64,000 nucleotides of DNA from an uncultured Lachnospiraceae bacterium (lineage in GTDB: Bacteria > Bacillota > Clostridia > Lachnospirales > Lachnospiraceae). A program made the translations under genes and the position numbers. The notes beneath the pieces were generated by a model. It saw only the letters and a list, made by a program, of their open reading frames with translations, made no database searches and was not told where the DNA came from. Shown in pieces: positions 17,625 through 27,857 of this stretch. Position 1 is the stretch's first letter, and every line of letters starts with the position of its first letter. The DNA is taken from contig CAJTOO010000001.1 of assembly GCA_910577735.1 (NCBI GenBank), positions 189,782 to 253,781 on the forward strand, read 5' to 3'.

Positions 17625-18944
17625 TCACAGATTTGGATTTCCCGCCTCGGAACAAAAGTGTGCTTCGCATGCTTTCCTGTGAAATAAAAAAGATGATAAA
17701 CGAAACATCATCAGACAATAGCTTCCGCCCTCTTCGCAGTTCCCAAACTGAATTTTTCCGCCATGTGCCAATATAATCTTTTTCACTATCTCCAGCCCAT
17801 GCATATGATTGCCTGTGGTACCCCTTTTCTTTTTCCGCAGTCCACGCAAAATCTCTTCGGAATAACCAATCCCGTTATCTCTCAGACGAATACAGCATTT
17901 GTTCTTTTCTACCCACAAAGATATCTGTATTCTCACCGTCTCATCCTGTCCGCTGTGTTTCCTACTATTGTTGATGAGATTGCGGAACACCCGCATGAAA
18001 AGCTGTCTGTCCGCCTTCAAACATACACTCTCTCCTTCCGGAACTATCTGCACATCGATTACCAGTTGTTCCGATGGAAAATCATTTAAAAACTCCGCGG
18101 CTATATTTCTGATCATTTCAGCCGGACGTACTTTTTCTTTCCTAAGGGTCTCCATGGAATATTCCAGCTGGGAAGTAAGGTTCAGATCTGTAATCAGTTC
18201 CTTCATCACCACACTCTGATGGCAAATCATGGATGCCTGCTGCCTTGCCTCTTCTGCCAGCTTCTCATCCTGTTCCAATGTATGTGCATATCCCATCACT
18301 ACAGATAGAGGCGTGCGAATATCATGGGAAACTCCTGCAATCCATTCAATCCTCGCCTGTTCCCTCTTCTTTATAAAACGCTTTGTAAAAAAGAATGCCA
18401 ACGCAAGAATCCAAACAAAATTAATCAGAAAATAATAAAACCAGACCCGTTTCAAAAAATCCATCCAGGAAATGGGGAACTCAAGATTATACTTCCAGAG
18501 AACATCCTTTTGTAAACCTGTCACCATAATCCGGTCTTCCCACACCCGAAGCTGCACCGGATAGCTTTCCAGATAATAACGTGTCATGCGGGCAATATCC
18601 GCCTGTGTATAAGAATCTTTCAGTTCTTTCGGCTTCCTTATGCTCCATACCACCTGTCCGTTTTCATTTAAAAGCATAGCCCATTGATCCTGCTCCTTAA
18701 ATCGCCGCTCCATCTCTTCGTCGAGCACATACCCATTGTCGGTATATGTCAGCGCATCCATAACACTGCCGCCGTAAATATAATTGGTATCCACATTGTG
18801 ATAGACAAATGCTCCTGCCAACAAAAACACAAAGTTCAATGCCCCTACCAGCAAAATAATCATAACAAGCACGACAGCACCATATGCAAATACTCTTACA
18901 CCTCTTCTGTAGTGATATCTCATATTCATCCCTGTTTTCCCCAC
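17625..18944 (-). CDS. Membrane sensor histidine kinase
   Basis: About 439 residues. There are two transmembrane helices (about 20-45 and 170-190) with a 120-residue extracytoplasmic domain between them, then the dimerisation box AGVSHDIRTPLS with the phospho-accepting His, an N box RNLINNSRKHS and a G box LRDNGIGYS. The C-terminal tail after SYCLMMFRLSS is unusual and adds some 25 residues. The start is GTG 18944 after AGGGG, or the internal ATG 18929. The gene follows the response regulator by 22 bp. With the regulator it probably senses peptide antibiotics and controls the LanFEG-type transporter at 22087, as in CprK/CprR-type systems. Confidence 0.88.
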   Translation of the reverse strand: MGKTGMNMRYHYRRGVRVFAYGAVVLVMIILLVGALNFVFLLAGAFVYHNVDTNYIYGGSVMDALTYTDNGYVLDEEMERRFKEQDQWAMLLNENGQVVWSIRKPKELKDSYTQADIARMTRYYLESYPVQLRVWEDRIMVTGLQKDVLWKYNLEFPISWMDFLKRVWFYYFLINFVWILALAFFFTKRFIKKREQARIEWIAGVSHDIRTPLSVVMGYAHTLEQDEKLAEEARQQASMICHQSVVMKELITDLNLTSQLEYSMETLRKEKVRPAEMIRNIAAEFLNDFPSEQLVIDVQIVPEGESVCLKADRQLFMRVFRNLINNSRKHSGQDETVRIQISLWVEKNKCCIRLRDNGIGYSEEILRGLRKKKRGTTGNHMHGLEIVKKIILAHGGKIQFGNCEEGGSYCLMMFRLSSFLFHRKACEAHFCSEAGNPNL

Positions 18945-18966
18945 ATTGTATTCCCCTGATCATGCT

Positions 18967-19722
18967 TCAGACCAACCGATATCCCAGACCTCTCACCGTC
19001 AGAAGGTATTTCGGGTGAGAAGGATCTTCTTCTATCTTTTCCCGCAATCTGCGGATATGGACAATCAGGGTATTCTCATAACCGTAATTTTCTTCTCGCC
19101 AAACCGAATCGCACAAGGCATCAATAGTTACGATCCGTCCCCTCTCCTGTGCAAGCTTCTGTAAGATTGCATACTCCTTTGCTGTAAGAGCAACTTCCGT
19201 ATCCATGCCGCTTTTGTCGGATTTCTCTCCGCTTCCCGCGTACTGCCCTCCATCTTCTTCCCGATTCCAACGCACCACACCACTCCCTAAATCTACACTG
19301 CACGCTCCCAGCACAACAATCTCGCCTTCCCGCATATCTTTTGCCCGATACACACGTTTCAGCACTGCCTTCACCCGCAAGATCAATTCTTCCGGCAGAA
19401 AAGGTTTGGTAATATAATCATCCGCGCCAAGCCCAAGCCCTCGCAGTCTGTTCTCATCTTCATCCCTTGCCGAAAGGAATATGACAGGCACCTCTGAATC
19501 TTTTTGCAGCGCTTCAAAAAGCGAGAAACCATCTCCGTCAGGCAGCATCACATCCAAAAGGACAAGATGAGGTAATTCTTTACGAAACATCTCTTCGGCC
19601 TCCCTGCAGTCTGCCGCTGTAATCACATTATGAAAACCTGCCCGCTGCAAAAATCCTTTTACCATTTCCCGCAGTGTTTTCTCATCATCTACCAATAGGA
19701 TTTTGTATTCATTGAGATACAT
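18967..19722 (-). CDS. OmpR-family response regulator
   Basis: 251 residues. The N-terminal receiver domain has LVDDE, the phospho-accepting Asp in LVLLDVMLPDGDG, and KPF with the conserved Lys. The C-terminal winged-helix domain ends in HIRRLREKIEEDPSHPKYLLTVRGLGYRLV. The linker (about 125-175) is longer than usual, with a Gly/Asp-rich stretch. The 24-bp motif at 19846-19869 lies 35 bp upstream of a TATAAT (19805-19810, minus strand), and the same motif precedes the ABC transporter. This suggests that the regulator controls both itself and the transporter. Confidence 0.9.
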   Translation of the reverse strand: MYLNEYKILLVDDEKTLREMVKGFLQRAGFHNVITAADCREAEEMFRKELPHLVLLDVMLPDGDGFSLFEALQKDSEVPVIFLSARDEDENRLRGLGLGADDYITKPFLPEELILRVKAVLKRVYRAKDMREGEIVVLGACSVDLGSGVVRWNREEDGGQYAGSGEKSDKSGMDTEVALTAKEYAILQKLAQERGRIVTIDALCDSVWREENYGYENTLIVHIRRLREKIEEDPSHPKYLLTVRGLGYRLV

Positions 19723-19845
19723 CTGAAATTCCTGCTTTCTTTATATTCACAACACGATTATGATATGCCTCGTTTCCTGACTCCATAAACGTACTTTTCT
19801 ATCTATTATAATACTTGTCACTTTTTCGGAAAAGACATGCATCTG

Positions 19846-19869
19846 TTTCTTAAGGTAAATGTAATCTCC
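19846..19869. promoter_or_regulatory. 24-bp motif copy A (probable response-regulator operator)
   Basis: The 24 bases beginning TTTCTTAAGGTAAATG are identical at 21988-22011. Within it GGTAA and TGTAA recur about 6 bp apart, as in OmpR-type operators. It lies 123 bp upstream of the response-regulator start, in reverse orientation relative to that gene. Confidence 0.7.
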
Positions 19870-19942
19870 ATAAAAGGAGCAACTTTCTTCGTCCACAACC
19901 ATAAAGCATTCCCTATATAAGAAAATAGCACCCTTATCAGTG

Positions 19943-20455
19943 CTATTTTCTAATCAGATATTTGTCTAATACATTCAAAATATTACTATGACATGCTCCC
20001 ATTGTATTTCTTGACAATTCATTAAGCGACAATTTTGCAATCCTGTTCTTTCTTCTGAATGCTCCTGCTTCCTGTACCTTAGAAGAATCCGGAATCTTCT
20101 TCCCCAGGAAAACCTCTTCCACATCATGACAAAACCAGATTAAATCGTAACCATTCCTTTCACAAAATTGCTGAATTTCACTAAATTCTGCTGCATGCTT
20201 AGCATTCTTTTCGTAGTTATCCGTATCAATGCAATAAATAACCTTCGTCTCTCCATGTACATAATCCCTGGTCTTTCGCTCAATTTCTCGCAAAACGTTC
20301 TTGCATTGATATTTCGATTTTGTATTCATATACACGATACTGATTTTAATCTGATTATTCTGCTGATACAGGTACTCCAAAACCTCTTTGATATAAATAT
20401 AGTCAGTATTTGCTCTCTTGTTTGTCTCCAGACATAATATCATTTGTATTCCCAT
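19943..20455 (-). CDS. RloB-like/TOPRIM-related protein, partner of the AAA ATPase
   Basis: 170 residues. MILCLETNKRANTDYIYIKEVLEYL gives the early acidic residue, VIYCIDTDNY the Asp-x-Asp pair, and DLIWFCHDVEEVFLG the later acidic motif, in the order seen in RloB and TOPRIM-type effectors. RloB-like proteins commonly accompany an SMC/AAA-type ATPase as the effector of an abortive or nuclease defence system. The gene starts 6 bp after the ATPase stop, with GGGGAG upstream, and is co-transcribed. The pair interrupts the region between the two-component system and its presumed ABC transporter. No cleavage activity can be claimed from sequence alone. Confidence 0.65.
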   Translation of the reverse strand: MGIQMILCLETNKRANTDYIYIKEVLEYLYQQNNQIKISIVYMNTKSKYQCKNVLREIERKTRDYVHGETKVIYCIDTDNYEKNAKHAAEFSEIQQFCERNGYDLIWFCHDVEEVFLGKKIPDSSKVQEAGAFRRKNRIAKLSLNELSRNTMGACHSNILNVLDKYLIRK

Positions 20456-20461
20456 GCCCTG

Positions 20462-21799
20462 CTACTCCCCAAAAATACCCACAAAGTCTGTCGCATCAAT
20501 ATTAAATGGCGAATCTTCAATCATGCCATTCTTATAACAGTTTTCTGGCGACGCATTGCCTCTTGACGTCCACGGCACCAAATGATTATCGCTGGATAAG
20601 AAATCTATGGAATTCCTGTTCTCTTTTAATACACTCATAGGATCCAGATTATGCGTGGTAAAGCACAACTGGCCTTTACCATAATACATAAAATATTCAA
20701 CCAGCCTGCACAAATACACGTCATTCAGGTTGGCATCCATCTCATCCACAAATACAATCCCACCCAAACTGGCAGAAGCAAAACAATCAAACAGCCTGAT
20801 CAGTTTTTTAATCCCCGTGCTCTCAAACTCTTTATTTATCACATAACCGCCATAGTTAAGATTCAGGTCACATACATATTGGTCTCCATTTTCCTTAGCA
20901 TCAATATCTATCGATACTAAATTGGGCTTGAAAATTTTGATAAACTGTGCGAGATGGTCCACTTTTGTCTTATATTCCTCATACTTGGTTTTCGACACAT
21001 ATTTTTGATTCACACTGGAATACACACTCCACCTGTCTTCATGTGCAAAGAACTTATCCATCAATTCTTTGTATCCTATATCTTCCTCCTTTAACTGTCT
21101 TTGCAAAAAATACAATTCGTGTTGATCCTCTGTTGGAATATATACTCTAATAAACAAAAGCATTAAACAACTCAGCAATATATAAAAGAAAAAATCTTGA
21201 TCAGAAAAGTCCTCTCCAGGTACCACAATTTTCTCTACATTTATTATATAAGAATGAATAAATGGATGCATTGACAATAAATTCATCGTCGCTTTTTCTA
21301 TGACTTCTTTGGCCTGATCATTGCAGGAAATATAAATCAGTTCCCCCTCTTTACATTCAAAAAGAGTCCGGTACTTATTGTTCGCATAATTCCCATTCTT
21401 TACTTTCAACATTTCATGTTGAATTTCATACAGATCGTTTTTATTTTTTCCAAGGCAAAAGGAATACTGAAAAACTGTCTGTTCCGTATCCAACCCCGCA
21501 AGAAACTCACAGGCAAATCGAAACATATGTGTTTCCTTATTGATAATCTCATCTAAAAATCCCTGTGTTTGCAACTCCATCAGGTAATTGGTACTCATAA
21601 CCAAATCCTGAAATATCTTGACAGCCGTAATCAATGCAGATTTTCCAGAACCATTTTCACCATAGACTGCCTTAACTCTGTATTTTTCCGGATCAAAGTT
21701 TTTATCAACCGTTTTCTTATAAAAATCTAGCCTCACTTCTTCTTTGATACATTTCACACCAGAAACTGTGAAATTCAACAAATAGAATCCATCTGCCAT
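20462..21799 (-). CDS. AAA/ABC-type ATPase of a RloA/AbiL-like defence pair
   Basis: About 445 residues. Walker A is GENGSGKS near the N-terminus, the signature-like region is ESTGIKKL, Walker B is GGIVFVDEMDANLN, and the switch His is in CFTTHNL. The middle portion is helical. This is the AAA_15/AAA_21-like group, often with a nuclease-type partner (OLD, RloB, AriB). I prefer ATG 21799 (MADGFYLL), with GGAGC 5 nt upstream, over ATG 21811. The upstream 275 bp (21812-22086) holds AT-rich promoter sequence and the second copy of the 24-bp motif. Lower GC than the flanking transporter genes suggests it was acquired. Confidence 0.8.
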   Translation of the reverse strand: MADGFYLLNFTVSGVKCIKEEVRLDFYKKTVDKNFDPEKYRVKAVYGENGSGKSALITAVKIFQDLVMSTNYLMELQTQGFLDEIINKETHMFRFACEFLAGLDTEQTVFQYSFCLGKNKNDLYEIQHEMLKVKNGNYANNKYRTLFECKEGELIYISCNDQAKEVIEKATMNLLSMHPFIHSYIINVEKIVVPGEDFSDQDFFFYILLSCLMLLFIRVYIPTEDQHELYFLQRQLKEEDIGYKELMDKFFAHEDRWSVYSSVNQKYVSKTKYEEYKTKVDHLAQFIKIFKPNLVSIDIDAKENGDQYVCDLNLNYGGYVINKEFESTGIKKLIRLFDCFASASLGGIVFVDEMDANLNDVYLCRLVEYFMYYGKGQLCFTTHNLDPMSVLKENRNSIDFLSSDNHLVPWTSRGNASPENCYKNGMIEDSPFNIDATDFVGIFGE

Positions 21800-21987
21800 T
21801 CTTTGCTCCATTTCTGCGCCGCTTTTGTTCAGGCTTTGCTAAGACACTTAATATCTCTTTGGTAGTATTATTCTCTGATTTCATGAAATCTTACAAAATG
21901 TATATTATTAATTTTATTTGTATTATAAATAATTATTCCATAAAAAGCAAGCCGAACGCTGACTCTTCCTCCCAAGAATAAAACACA

Positions 21988-22011
21988 TTTCTTAAGGTAA
22001 ATGTAATCTCC
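21988..22011. promoter_or_regulatory. 24-bp motif copy B upstream of the ABC transporter
   Basis: Exact copy of the motif at 19846-19869, in the same orientation on the plus strand, 75 bp before the transporter ATG and about 28 bp before a TATGCT -10-like element (22040-22045). It is a likely operator for the adjacent response regulator. Confidence 0.7.
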
Positions 22012-22086
22012 CCTTCATCGCCATGTAAGCAATTCTTAGTATGCTGAGTCTAACAACTTTAACGCACATAAGAAAGGAAGGTCAAC

Positions 22087-23007
22087 ATGTCAGCACAAAA
22101 CCTGGTAGAAACTCATAATCTCACAAAACAATACGGCAAAGTACGCTGTGTCAACGCCGTCAACCTGCAGGTTCCGGCAGGCGCCATCTACGGCTTCTTA
22201 GGGCCCAACGGCGCCGGTAAATCCACCACCTTAAAAATGATTCTCGGCCTGGCCAGACCCACAGCGGGAAATATCACTCTCTTTGGCACACCTGTTCATG
22301 AGAAAAACCGCATCAGACTGCTCTCACAGACGGGTTCCCTGATTGAATCACCCAGCTATTACGGCCATCTGACCGGAGAGGAAAATCTGCGCATTATCCA
22401 GACCCTCAAGGGCTGCAGCGTGAAAGATATTGATAAGGTCTTAAAGATTGTCCGCCTAGACGGCGCCCGTCAGAAACTGGTCAATCACTACTCCCTCGGT
22501 ATGAAGCAGCGTCTAGGGCTGGCCGCCGCCCTGCTGGGATTTCCCCGGCTCTTAATCCTGGATGAACCCACAAACGGCCTTGACCCCGCAGGGATTCAGG
22601 AAATGCGTGAACTGATCCGCTCCCTGCCAGGTACTTATGGTATGACGATTCTGGTCTCCTCCCATCTGCTCAGTGAAATCGATCAGATGGCAGATCACCT
22701 GGGAATCATCCGCAAGGGAGAATTGGTCTACCAAAATACCCTGGAATCCCTCCATTCCCATGCCGTGTCCCGGATCGCTCTGCGCGTCAGTCACACAGAC
22801 ATGGCCATGGATATGCTGCGTCAGGATGGCATCAAAATATCATCAGAAGATGATTACCTTTTGTTTCCCATGATGGAGGACTCTTATGTGGCCAATCTTT
22901 GCAGGCGTCTTATCGCACAGAATATATCCCTTTACCGCATAGAGAAACGCGAGAAGAGTCTGGAGGATATTTTCTTATCTTTGACGGGAAAGGAGACCAG
23001 TTTATGA
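22087..23007 (+). CDS. ABC transporter ATP-binding subunit, lantibiotic-immunity type (LanF/BcrA/CprA-like)
   Basis: 306 residues. Walker A is GPNGAGKST, the Q-loop is SQTGSLIE, the signature is YSLGMKQRLGLA (a typical LanF/BcrA variant), Walker B is RLLILDEPTNGLDP, and the H-loop is SSHLL. With the two small permeases that follow it forms a LanFEG-type exporter that removes lantibiotics or similar peptides from the membrane. AGAAAGGAAGG precedes the ATG. The stop overlaps the next start (ATGA). Confidence 0.92.
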   Translation: MSAQNLVETHNLTKQYGKVRCVNAVNLQVPAGAIYGFLGPNGAGKSTTLKMILGLARPTAGNITLFGTPVHEKNRIRLLSQTGSLIESPSYYGHLTGEENLRIIQTLKGCSVKDIDKVLKIVRLDGARQKLVNHYSLGMKQRLGLAAALLGFPRLLILDEPTNGLDPAGIQEMRELIRSLPGTYGMTILVSSHLLSEIDQMADHLGIIRKGELVYQNTLESLHSHAVSRIALRVSHTDMAMDMLRQDGIKISSEDDYLLFPMMEDSYVANLCRRLIAQNISLYRIEKREKSLEDIFLSLTGKETSL

Positions 23008-23756
23008 TCACACTGAAAACAGAATTTCAGAAAATCAAAAGAAGAAAGATCGGACTTACCATATTTGCCCTATTGGGCATGCAATTTGCATGGATTCTCT
23101 GGACTGCCAAAAGCGCAAACGAGAAGGATCCTACCCAGGGATGGCTCAATCTGCTGCATACCCTGCCCCTGCTCAATGTCATCATGATGCCAACCATCAT
23201 GGCAGTGCTCGCCTCCCGTCTCAGCGATTTGGAACACAAAGGCAACACCTACAAGCTGCTTCGGACACTGCGCAGACCAGGCATCCTTTTTAACGCCAAG
23301 GTATTGTGCGGGCTTCTGTATACAGGCATCATATCTGTCATTCAGGTTTCCTTTCTGCTGGCCCTTGGGTACAGCCAGCATTATGCAGGAGCTCCTGATA
23401 TGTATTACTATATGCTGACCTTTATCCTGGAATTTGCCTGTTGTTTTTCCCTGTACTTGTTACAGCTCAATTTATCTTTGTTGTTTTTTAATCAGATGAT
23501 TCCCCTGGTCGTTGGACTGTGCGGATCTCTGCTTGGCCTGGTCCTGATGTATATCAAAATGTATTCTTTCCTGCCCTGGGGCGGATTTCTCTCCTGTGCC
23601 CTGGTCGGGATGGACTGGAATGTGGAAACCAGAGTAGTAACCTACTTTTACAGGGAACATTCCACCGTCGAACTATGCGCAGTAGGCATGGTATTTATCT
23701 GGATCGTCATTTTCTATGTGACGGGCCGGATTGCGTTTACCCGCAAAGAAGTCTGA
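23004..23756 (+). CDS. ABC transporter permease, lantibiotic-immunity type (LanE/MutE/EpiE-like)
   Basis: About 250 residues with six predicted membrane helices. The opening MITLKTEFQKIKRRKIG and the conserved SRLSDLEHKGNTYKLLRTL stretch are typical of the MutE/EpiE permease family. ATG 23004 overlaps the ATPase stop (ATGA), and GGAGA lies upstream inside that gene. An earlier in-frame start at 22899 would overlap the ATPase gene by about 100 bp and is not supported. Confidence 0.88.
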   Translation: MITLKTEFQKIKRRKIGLTIFALLGMQFAWILWTAKSANEKDPTQGWLNLLHTLPLLNVIMMPTIMAVLASRLSDLEHKGNTYKLLRTLRRPGILFNAKVLCGLLYTGIISVIQVSFLLALGYSQHYAGAPDMYYYMLTFILEFACCFSLYLLQLNLSLLFFNQMIPLVVGLCGSLLGLVLMYIKMYSFLPWGGFLSCALVGMDWNVETRVVTYFYREHSTVELCAVGMVFIWIVIFYVTGRIAFTRKEV

Positions 23757-23797
23757 TGCCGGATTTCCCTATCAAATAGAACGAGGAGGAAATATGT

Positions 23798-24535
23798 ATG
23801 AACACATCTTATCAAAAAGCCCTGAAAGCCGAGCGGCTGAAGCTGAAACGAAGTCCTGTATGGCTGGCCTTTTTCGCACTGCCTGTGATATCGGCCTTCT
23901 TTGGTACCATGAATTACAGGATGAATCTGGCTGTCTTACAATCAGAATGGTACAGTCTCTGGAGCCAGCACTCTTTGTTTTTATGCTACTTTTTCATGCC
24001 TGCCCTGCTTGGTACTTACTGCTCTTATCTGTGGCGTCTGGAACACACGCATCACAACTGGAACAGTTTCCTGACTGCCCCTATACCGCTCCTTAGCCTG
24101 TATCTGGGCAAACTGACACAGGCCATATGGATGGCTGTATTGGGAAACCTGTGGATTTTCCTGTTATTTTATGTGTGCGGAAAGTTTGTCGATATCCAAA
24201 GTCCCTTTCCGTCTGCTGCCGCAGAATGGTTTCTCTGCGGTGTCATTGGCGCGGTGGTCATCTGCTCTGTACAGCTTTTGTTGTCCCTGATCATCCGCTC
24301 TTTTGCCGTTCCCATTGGCATTGCCCTTTTAGGCGGTATTCTGGGACTCATGATCACCAACAAGGATCACGGACTTGATTATCCCTACTCCATTTATTGC
24401 CTGGGTATGCGCGCCAATAATCCTGATATGACGGTGGATGTGCTGACCCTGGTCATCAACTCTTTGGGGTATATTATCATTTTTGCCGCATTGTCAGTTC
24501 TGTATCTGCACAGGAAAGAGATATCTGCCGGCTAA
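23798..24535 (+). CDS. ABC transporter permease, lantibiotic-immunity type (LanG/MutG-like)
   Basis: 245 residues with about six membrane helices. The N-terminus MNTSYQKALKAERLKLKRSPVW and the internal LEHTHHNWNSFLTAP match the MutG-type permease family. It is the third gene of the transporter operon, 41 bp after the first permease, with GAGGA upstream. With its partners it should export or expel antimicrobial peptides from the membrane. Confidence 0.87.
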   Translation: MNTSYQKALKAERLKLKRSPVWLAFFALPVISAFFGTMNYRMNLAVLQSEWYSLWSQHSLFLCYFFMPALLGTYCSYLWRLEHTHHNWNSFLTAPIPLLSLYLGKLTQAIWMAVLGNLWIFLLFYVCGKFVDIQSPFPSAAAEWFLCGVIGAVVICSVQLLLSLIIRSFAVPIGIALLGGILGLMITNKDHGLDYPYSIYCLGMRANNPDMTVDVLTLVINSLGYIIIFAALSVLYLHRKEISAG

Positions 24536-24569
24536 TGCCGTCATCAAAGAAGCCTTATAACTGAAAATA

Positions 24570-24605
24570 TTACCTCGCATTGAAGATATAATCAATGCGA
24601 GGTAA
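24570..24605. terminator. Terminator-like hairpin between convergent genes
   Basis: A perfect 14-bp stem TTACCTCGCATTGA/TCAATGCGAGGTAA with an 8-nt loop lies 34 bp after the permease stop. On the minus strand it is followed by TATTTTC, so it may serve both the transporter operon and the convergent HD-HSP90 gene. Confidence 0.75.
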
Positions 24606-24629
24606 ACTAAAGTTCCTAACAGCTCCGTT

Positions 24630-27600
24630 TTATTCATCGTTACTTTCTGCACCTCTGGACCAATCCCGCAAGCGATATATTGTATGTCTTGACTCTAAAA
24701 TTTTTGTCAGAAACTCATTCTTATCAACTTTCTTCCAAAGCTTGTTTAAACTTTCTAAACGCACACTATCTCGAGAAAGTATAGAATGATTCATCAAATT
24801 ATCTAATTGCTTGAAGTTTTTATCCTCCGATATAGTATCTAAAATCCAGCCATTTGATATTATTTCCATCAACTGCCCCACTAGCAGCCTATCCTCTACC
24901 GATTCTTTGTAATTGAATCGCTTCAGCAATTCACGCACATATTGAACCAGAACATTTTTATAAGACAGATAGAGTCCATTAACTGTGCGGACCCCTAAAT
25001 CATCGGAGATACCGTCTATTTCGACGTCTGATATAGGAATATGAACTTTTTCCTGTCTTCGGGCAGTTACACCCATTGCACTTGTATCAAAAGTCTCCCA
25101 TCTTCCAGATACCTTCGAAAAAGTAATATCGATTCTTCTTTGCTGCTTATTAACTCTAACAGAATTTACCTCTTTATTCTGTAATGCATATTGATGCAAC
25201 TCATTGCTGCTATCATAATTACAAAACAAAGGAAAGCTCGTTGGTATACCAATGTCGTCCTGTACTGTCTGAAGTATGCTCAACAGCGTTGTATCACTTT
25301 TCACTTGCCGTAACAATGACTCTGCATGGATAACCATCTCACTATCAACAATCAACACCGTATCAAGTTGGTATACTTCTTTTGCAGATATCGACTTTCG
25401 AACTCCGTTTTGCTCTAATACAATGCTTTCGACCTTGGCTAACTGTTCTTGTAATACATTACTATTATGAGCCCGCACCCTGGAATCCGCATACTCCGAT
25501 CCTTTTATAAGCGGTTTCACTAAATACCTGGCTTCGGATACAGCCCAGCTTAAAGAATACCCTATATCCTGCAAATTTTGAATCTGTTGCTGCACATGCT
25601 GCGCATATAGTTCGTAAAGAACAGAAAGGTACCGTTCCGTTGACTGATTATCCTCAATGGCAGAACGAGCCACGTTTGTCAGCAGAAGGGAACAGTTTTG
25701 TGTATTAGCGACAGCAAGTATATCCGACTCCTTATACCCAGGTGGTGAAAACTCAACACGAATTCCCTCAATACAGGTTCCAATCGGAGAGAATCTATCA
25801 TCTTCATTCAATCGCATCCTATACGTTGTGAGAAAATTCCATTCCTGCAAATATGTATTATATTGTAACGCATATGCCAATATAATCCCGTCTTTTTCCT
25901 GTTCCACTACCATATTCTTTTTGCCATCAACCGTATATCTCTGTTCCTCAAGATATTGTATCAGCGCATCTTTTGGACTTTTATATCCAATAGAAACAAA
26001 TCCATTTCCACTGTCTAATAAAACTTGACAAGGCGGAAACATCACCCATTGCTTCGTATCAGTAAGAATATTGTCAATATTGATACCTGATCGCACGTGT
26101 AGCGTAACTATTGTGCCATGCCTCCGTATTTGTTCAGGAAGTGTCTCCTTTGGAACCTTTTTTAATAGATATTTTCCATTTACTTTGCGCAAGTTAATAA
26201 TATTGGCTGTTTCCTCTTCCACTGAGTTCGTAATGATATCAACATCATCTGCGATGAGAAAACATGTTAAGATTCCAATGCCAAACCTGCTAATTGATGG
26301 GAAATTAGGATACCTTTTCTGGAATGAATCAGTTCTATATTTTGATACGCCAACAGTCAGTAAATAACTTTCCACTTCTTGAATTGTCATGCCTGTACCA
26401 TTATCACATATTATAAGACAGCTTGTTTCAGCAACCCAAGATATCTCAACCTTTCCTTTTGAAATATAAGAACCCACACTATCTACGCTGTTTTCAATAC
26501 AATACTGCAGCTTAACAGCATCCAATCCATTTTGAATCAACTCTCGGATTACAACGGAAGAGTTATTGTATAATGTGTGCCCTACAAGCATTTTAAGAAT
26601 GCTATCCTGATCCACCATAAAAGACAGTTTATGCGGCTCAAATCCCTGTGTTTCAATCTTCTCATCATCAACCTTCTGCCAGGGATATAAATAATCCTCT
26701 GTTCCTTCCTGACGAATTGAAAGTTGTATCCAATTATAACATTTCTGGATTTCCTCCCGCATAAACATAATATATGCACTTAGTCCAAAAAATGCTTCCG
26801 CTTGGTCAGGTTTATTAAAATACGCATTAACTTCTATAGTGTCCTTAGGAAGTGTCCGATCTATTTTACCATCTTTGTCTCTGGGTTTTTTAGCTACTAC
26901 TGCAGTAACTGCCTGTTGTTTCTGCCACTCCACGATACTCTTGCTATCATTAGGATTAATAAGCCTGAACTGAATTGAAGGCGTTCTATCATTGGTAATA
27001 TGAAGAAGATCCACTGTCCTTAATATAATTGCAATATAATGCAAATTAACACTTTCATTTTTATCATTTCCATAATGCGCGCAGGTCTCATACTTTGCAA
27101 AATCATCTAAATCATCCAAATGGTGACTTTCACATATCTTACCTAAATCTCGTTTAAAAACAGGCGGAAAGTGTTCTAAAATTTTCCAATTTCAACAATA
27201 ATATCATTCACATCTTCTATGGTTAAACAGCCAAAAGGCCCTTTAATCCAACTGTTGATTCTTTTTGCATGATTTGTACGAACATATTCTTGATAATAAA
27301 ACCGCTCTTCGGCATCTGGTGTAAGTTTTTTATCTACCGCTCCATCATACTTGCTTTTATATTTTAAATAATCCGGATTCTGATTCCGATTAACAAATTC
27401 CTTTTTTGTAACAAGCATTCCCATATCATGAAAATAGATTGCCAATACCAGCATGAGCCAGTCTGCATGGGTCATCATCTGTGTCGTCTGCTCAGGAATG
27501 ATCCATTCAGCAATTGCTAATAGCTGATCTATATGAGAAATATCATGTCTAGTATATTCATCAAAAATTCCATTCCGACCAATTAAAGCTAATATTTTTT

Positions 27601-27703
27601 CAATCTGATTGCGTATATATGTCAATTTTATTCCAGAAAATGCGCTAAGTTCTTCTGCCCGTTGCGCTCGTTGCTCAATAATACTAAGCTGCTTATTTTC
27701 CAT
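24630..27703 (-). pseudogene. HD-domain plus HSP90-like (GHKL) ATPase, split by a one-base frameshift
   Basis: The 5' frame (27176-27703, 175 residues) carries the first half of an HD domain: RHDISHI and YFHDMGM. It ends at a TAG after GGAAAATTTT. One more T in the T run would give GKFLEHFPPVFKRDL and join directly to ICESHHLDDL, LRTVDLL and the rest of the HD domain in the second frame (24630 to about 27170). That frame goes on to the GHKL ATPase: IRELIQNGLDA (N box), ICDNGTGMT (G1), FGIGILTCFL (G2), and a long C-terminal region. The intact protein would be about 1020 residues. HSP90-like proteins with added domains occur in defence islands. Good AGGAGG and a promoter precede it, so decay is recent, phase-variable or a sequencing error. 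Confidence 0.75.
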
Positions 27704-27748
27704 TCTTTTCGCCTCCTATAAACATTTTGTTCTCCAAATAATGATATT

Positions 27749-27777
27749 ATTCTACTATATTGTACATCTAATTACAA
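27749..27777 (-). promoter_or_regulatory. Promoter of the HD-HSP90 gene
   Basis: On the minus strand TTGTAA (27777-27772), 17-bp spacer and TAGAAT (27754-27749), 46 bp upstream of ATG 27703. The intergenic region is very AT-rich and holds divergent promoters. Confidence 0.5.
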
Positions 27778-27857
27778 TATTTTACAAAATAATATATCTT
27801 TAAGAGACTCCACTCTTCGACCCAGGTAGAAAGACATTTTATATATCGTTTTTACGC

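Noticed and set aside
27170..27190. Programmed -1 frameshift joining the two halves of the HD-HSP90 gene
   Set aside because: The sequence AAA-TTT-TAG does not form a standard X XXY YYZ slippery site in frame, and a simple one-T loss explains it better.
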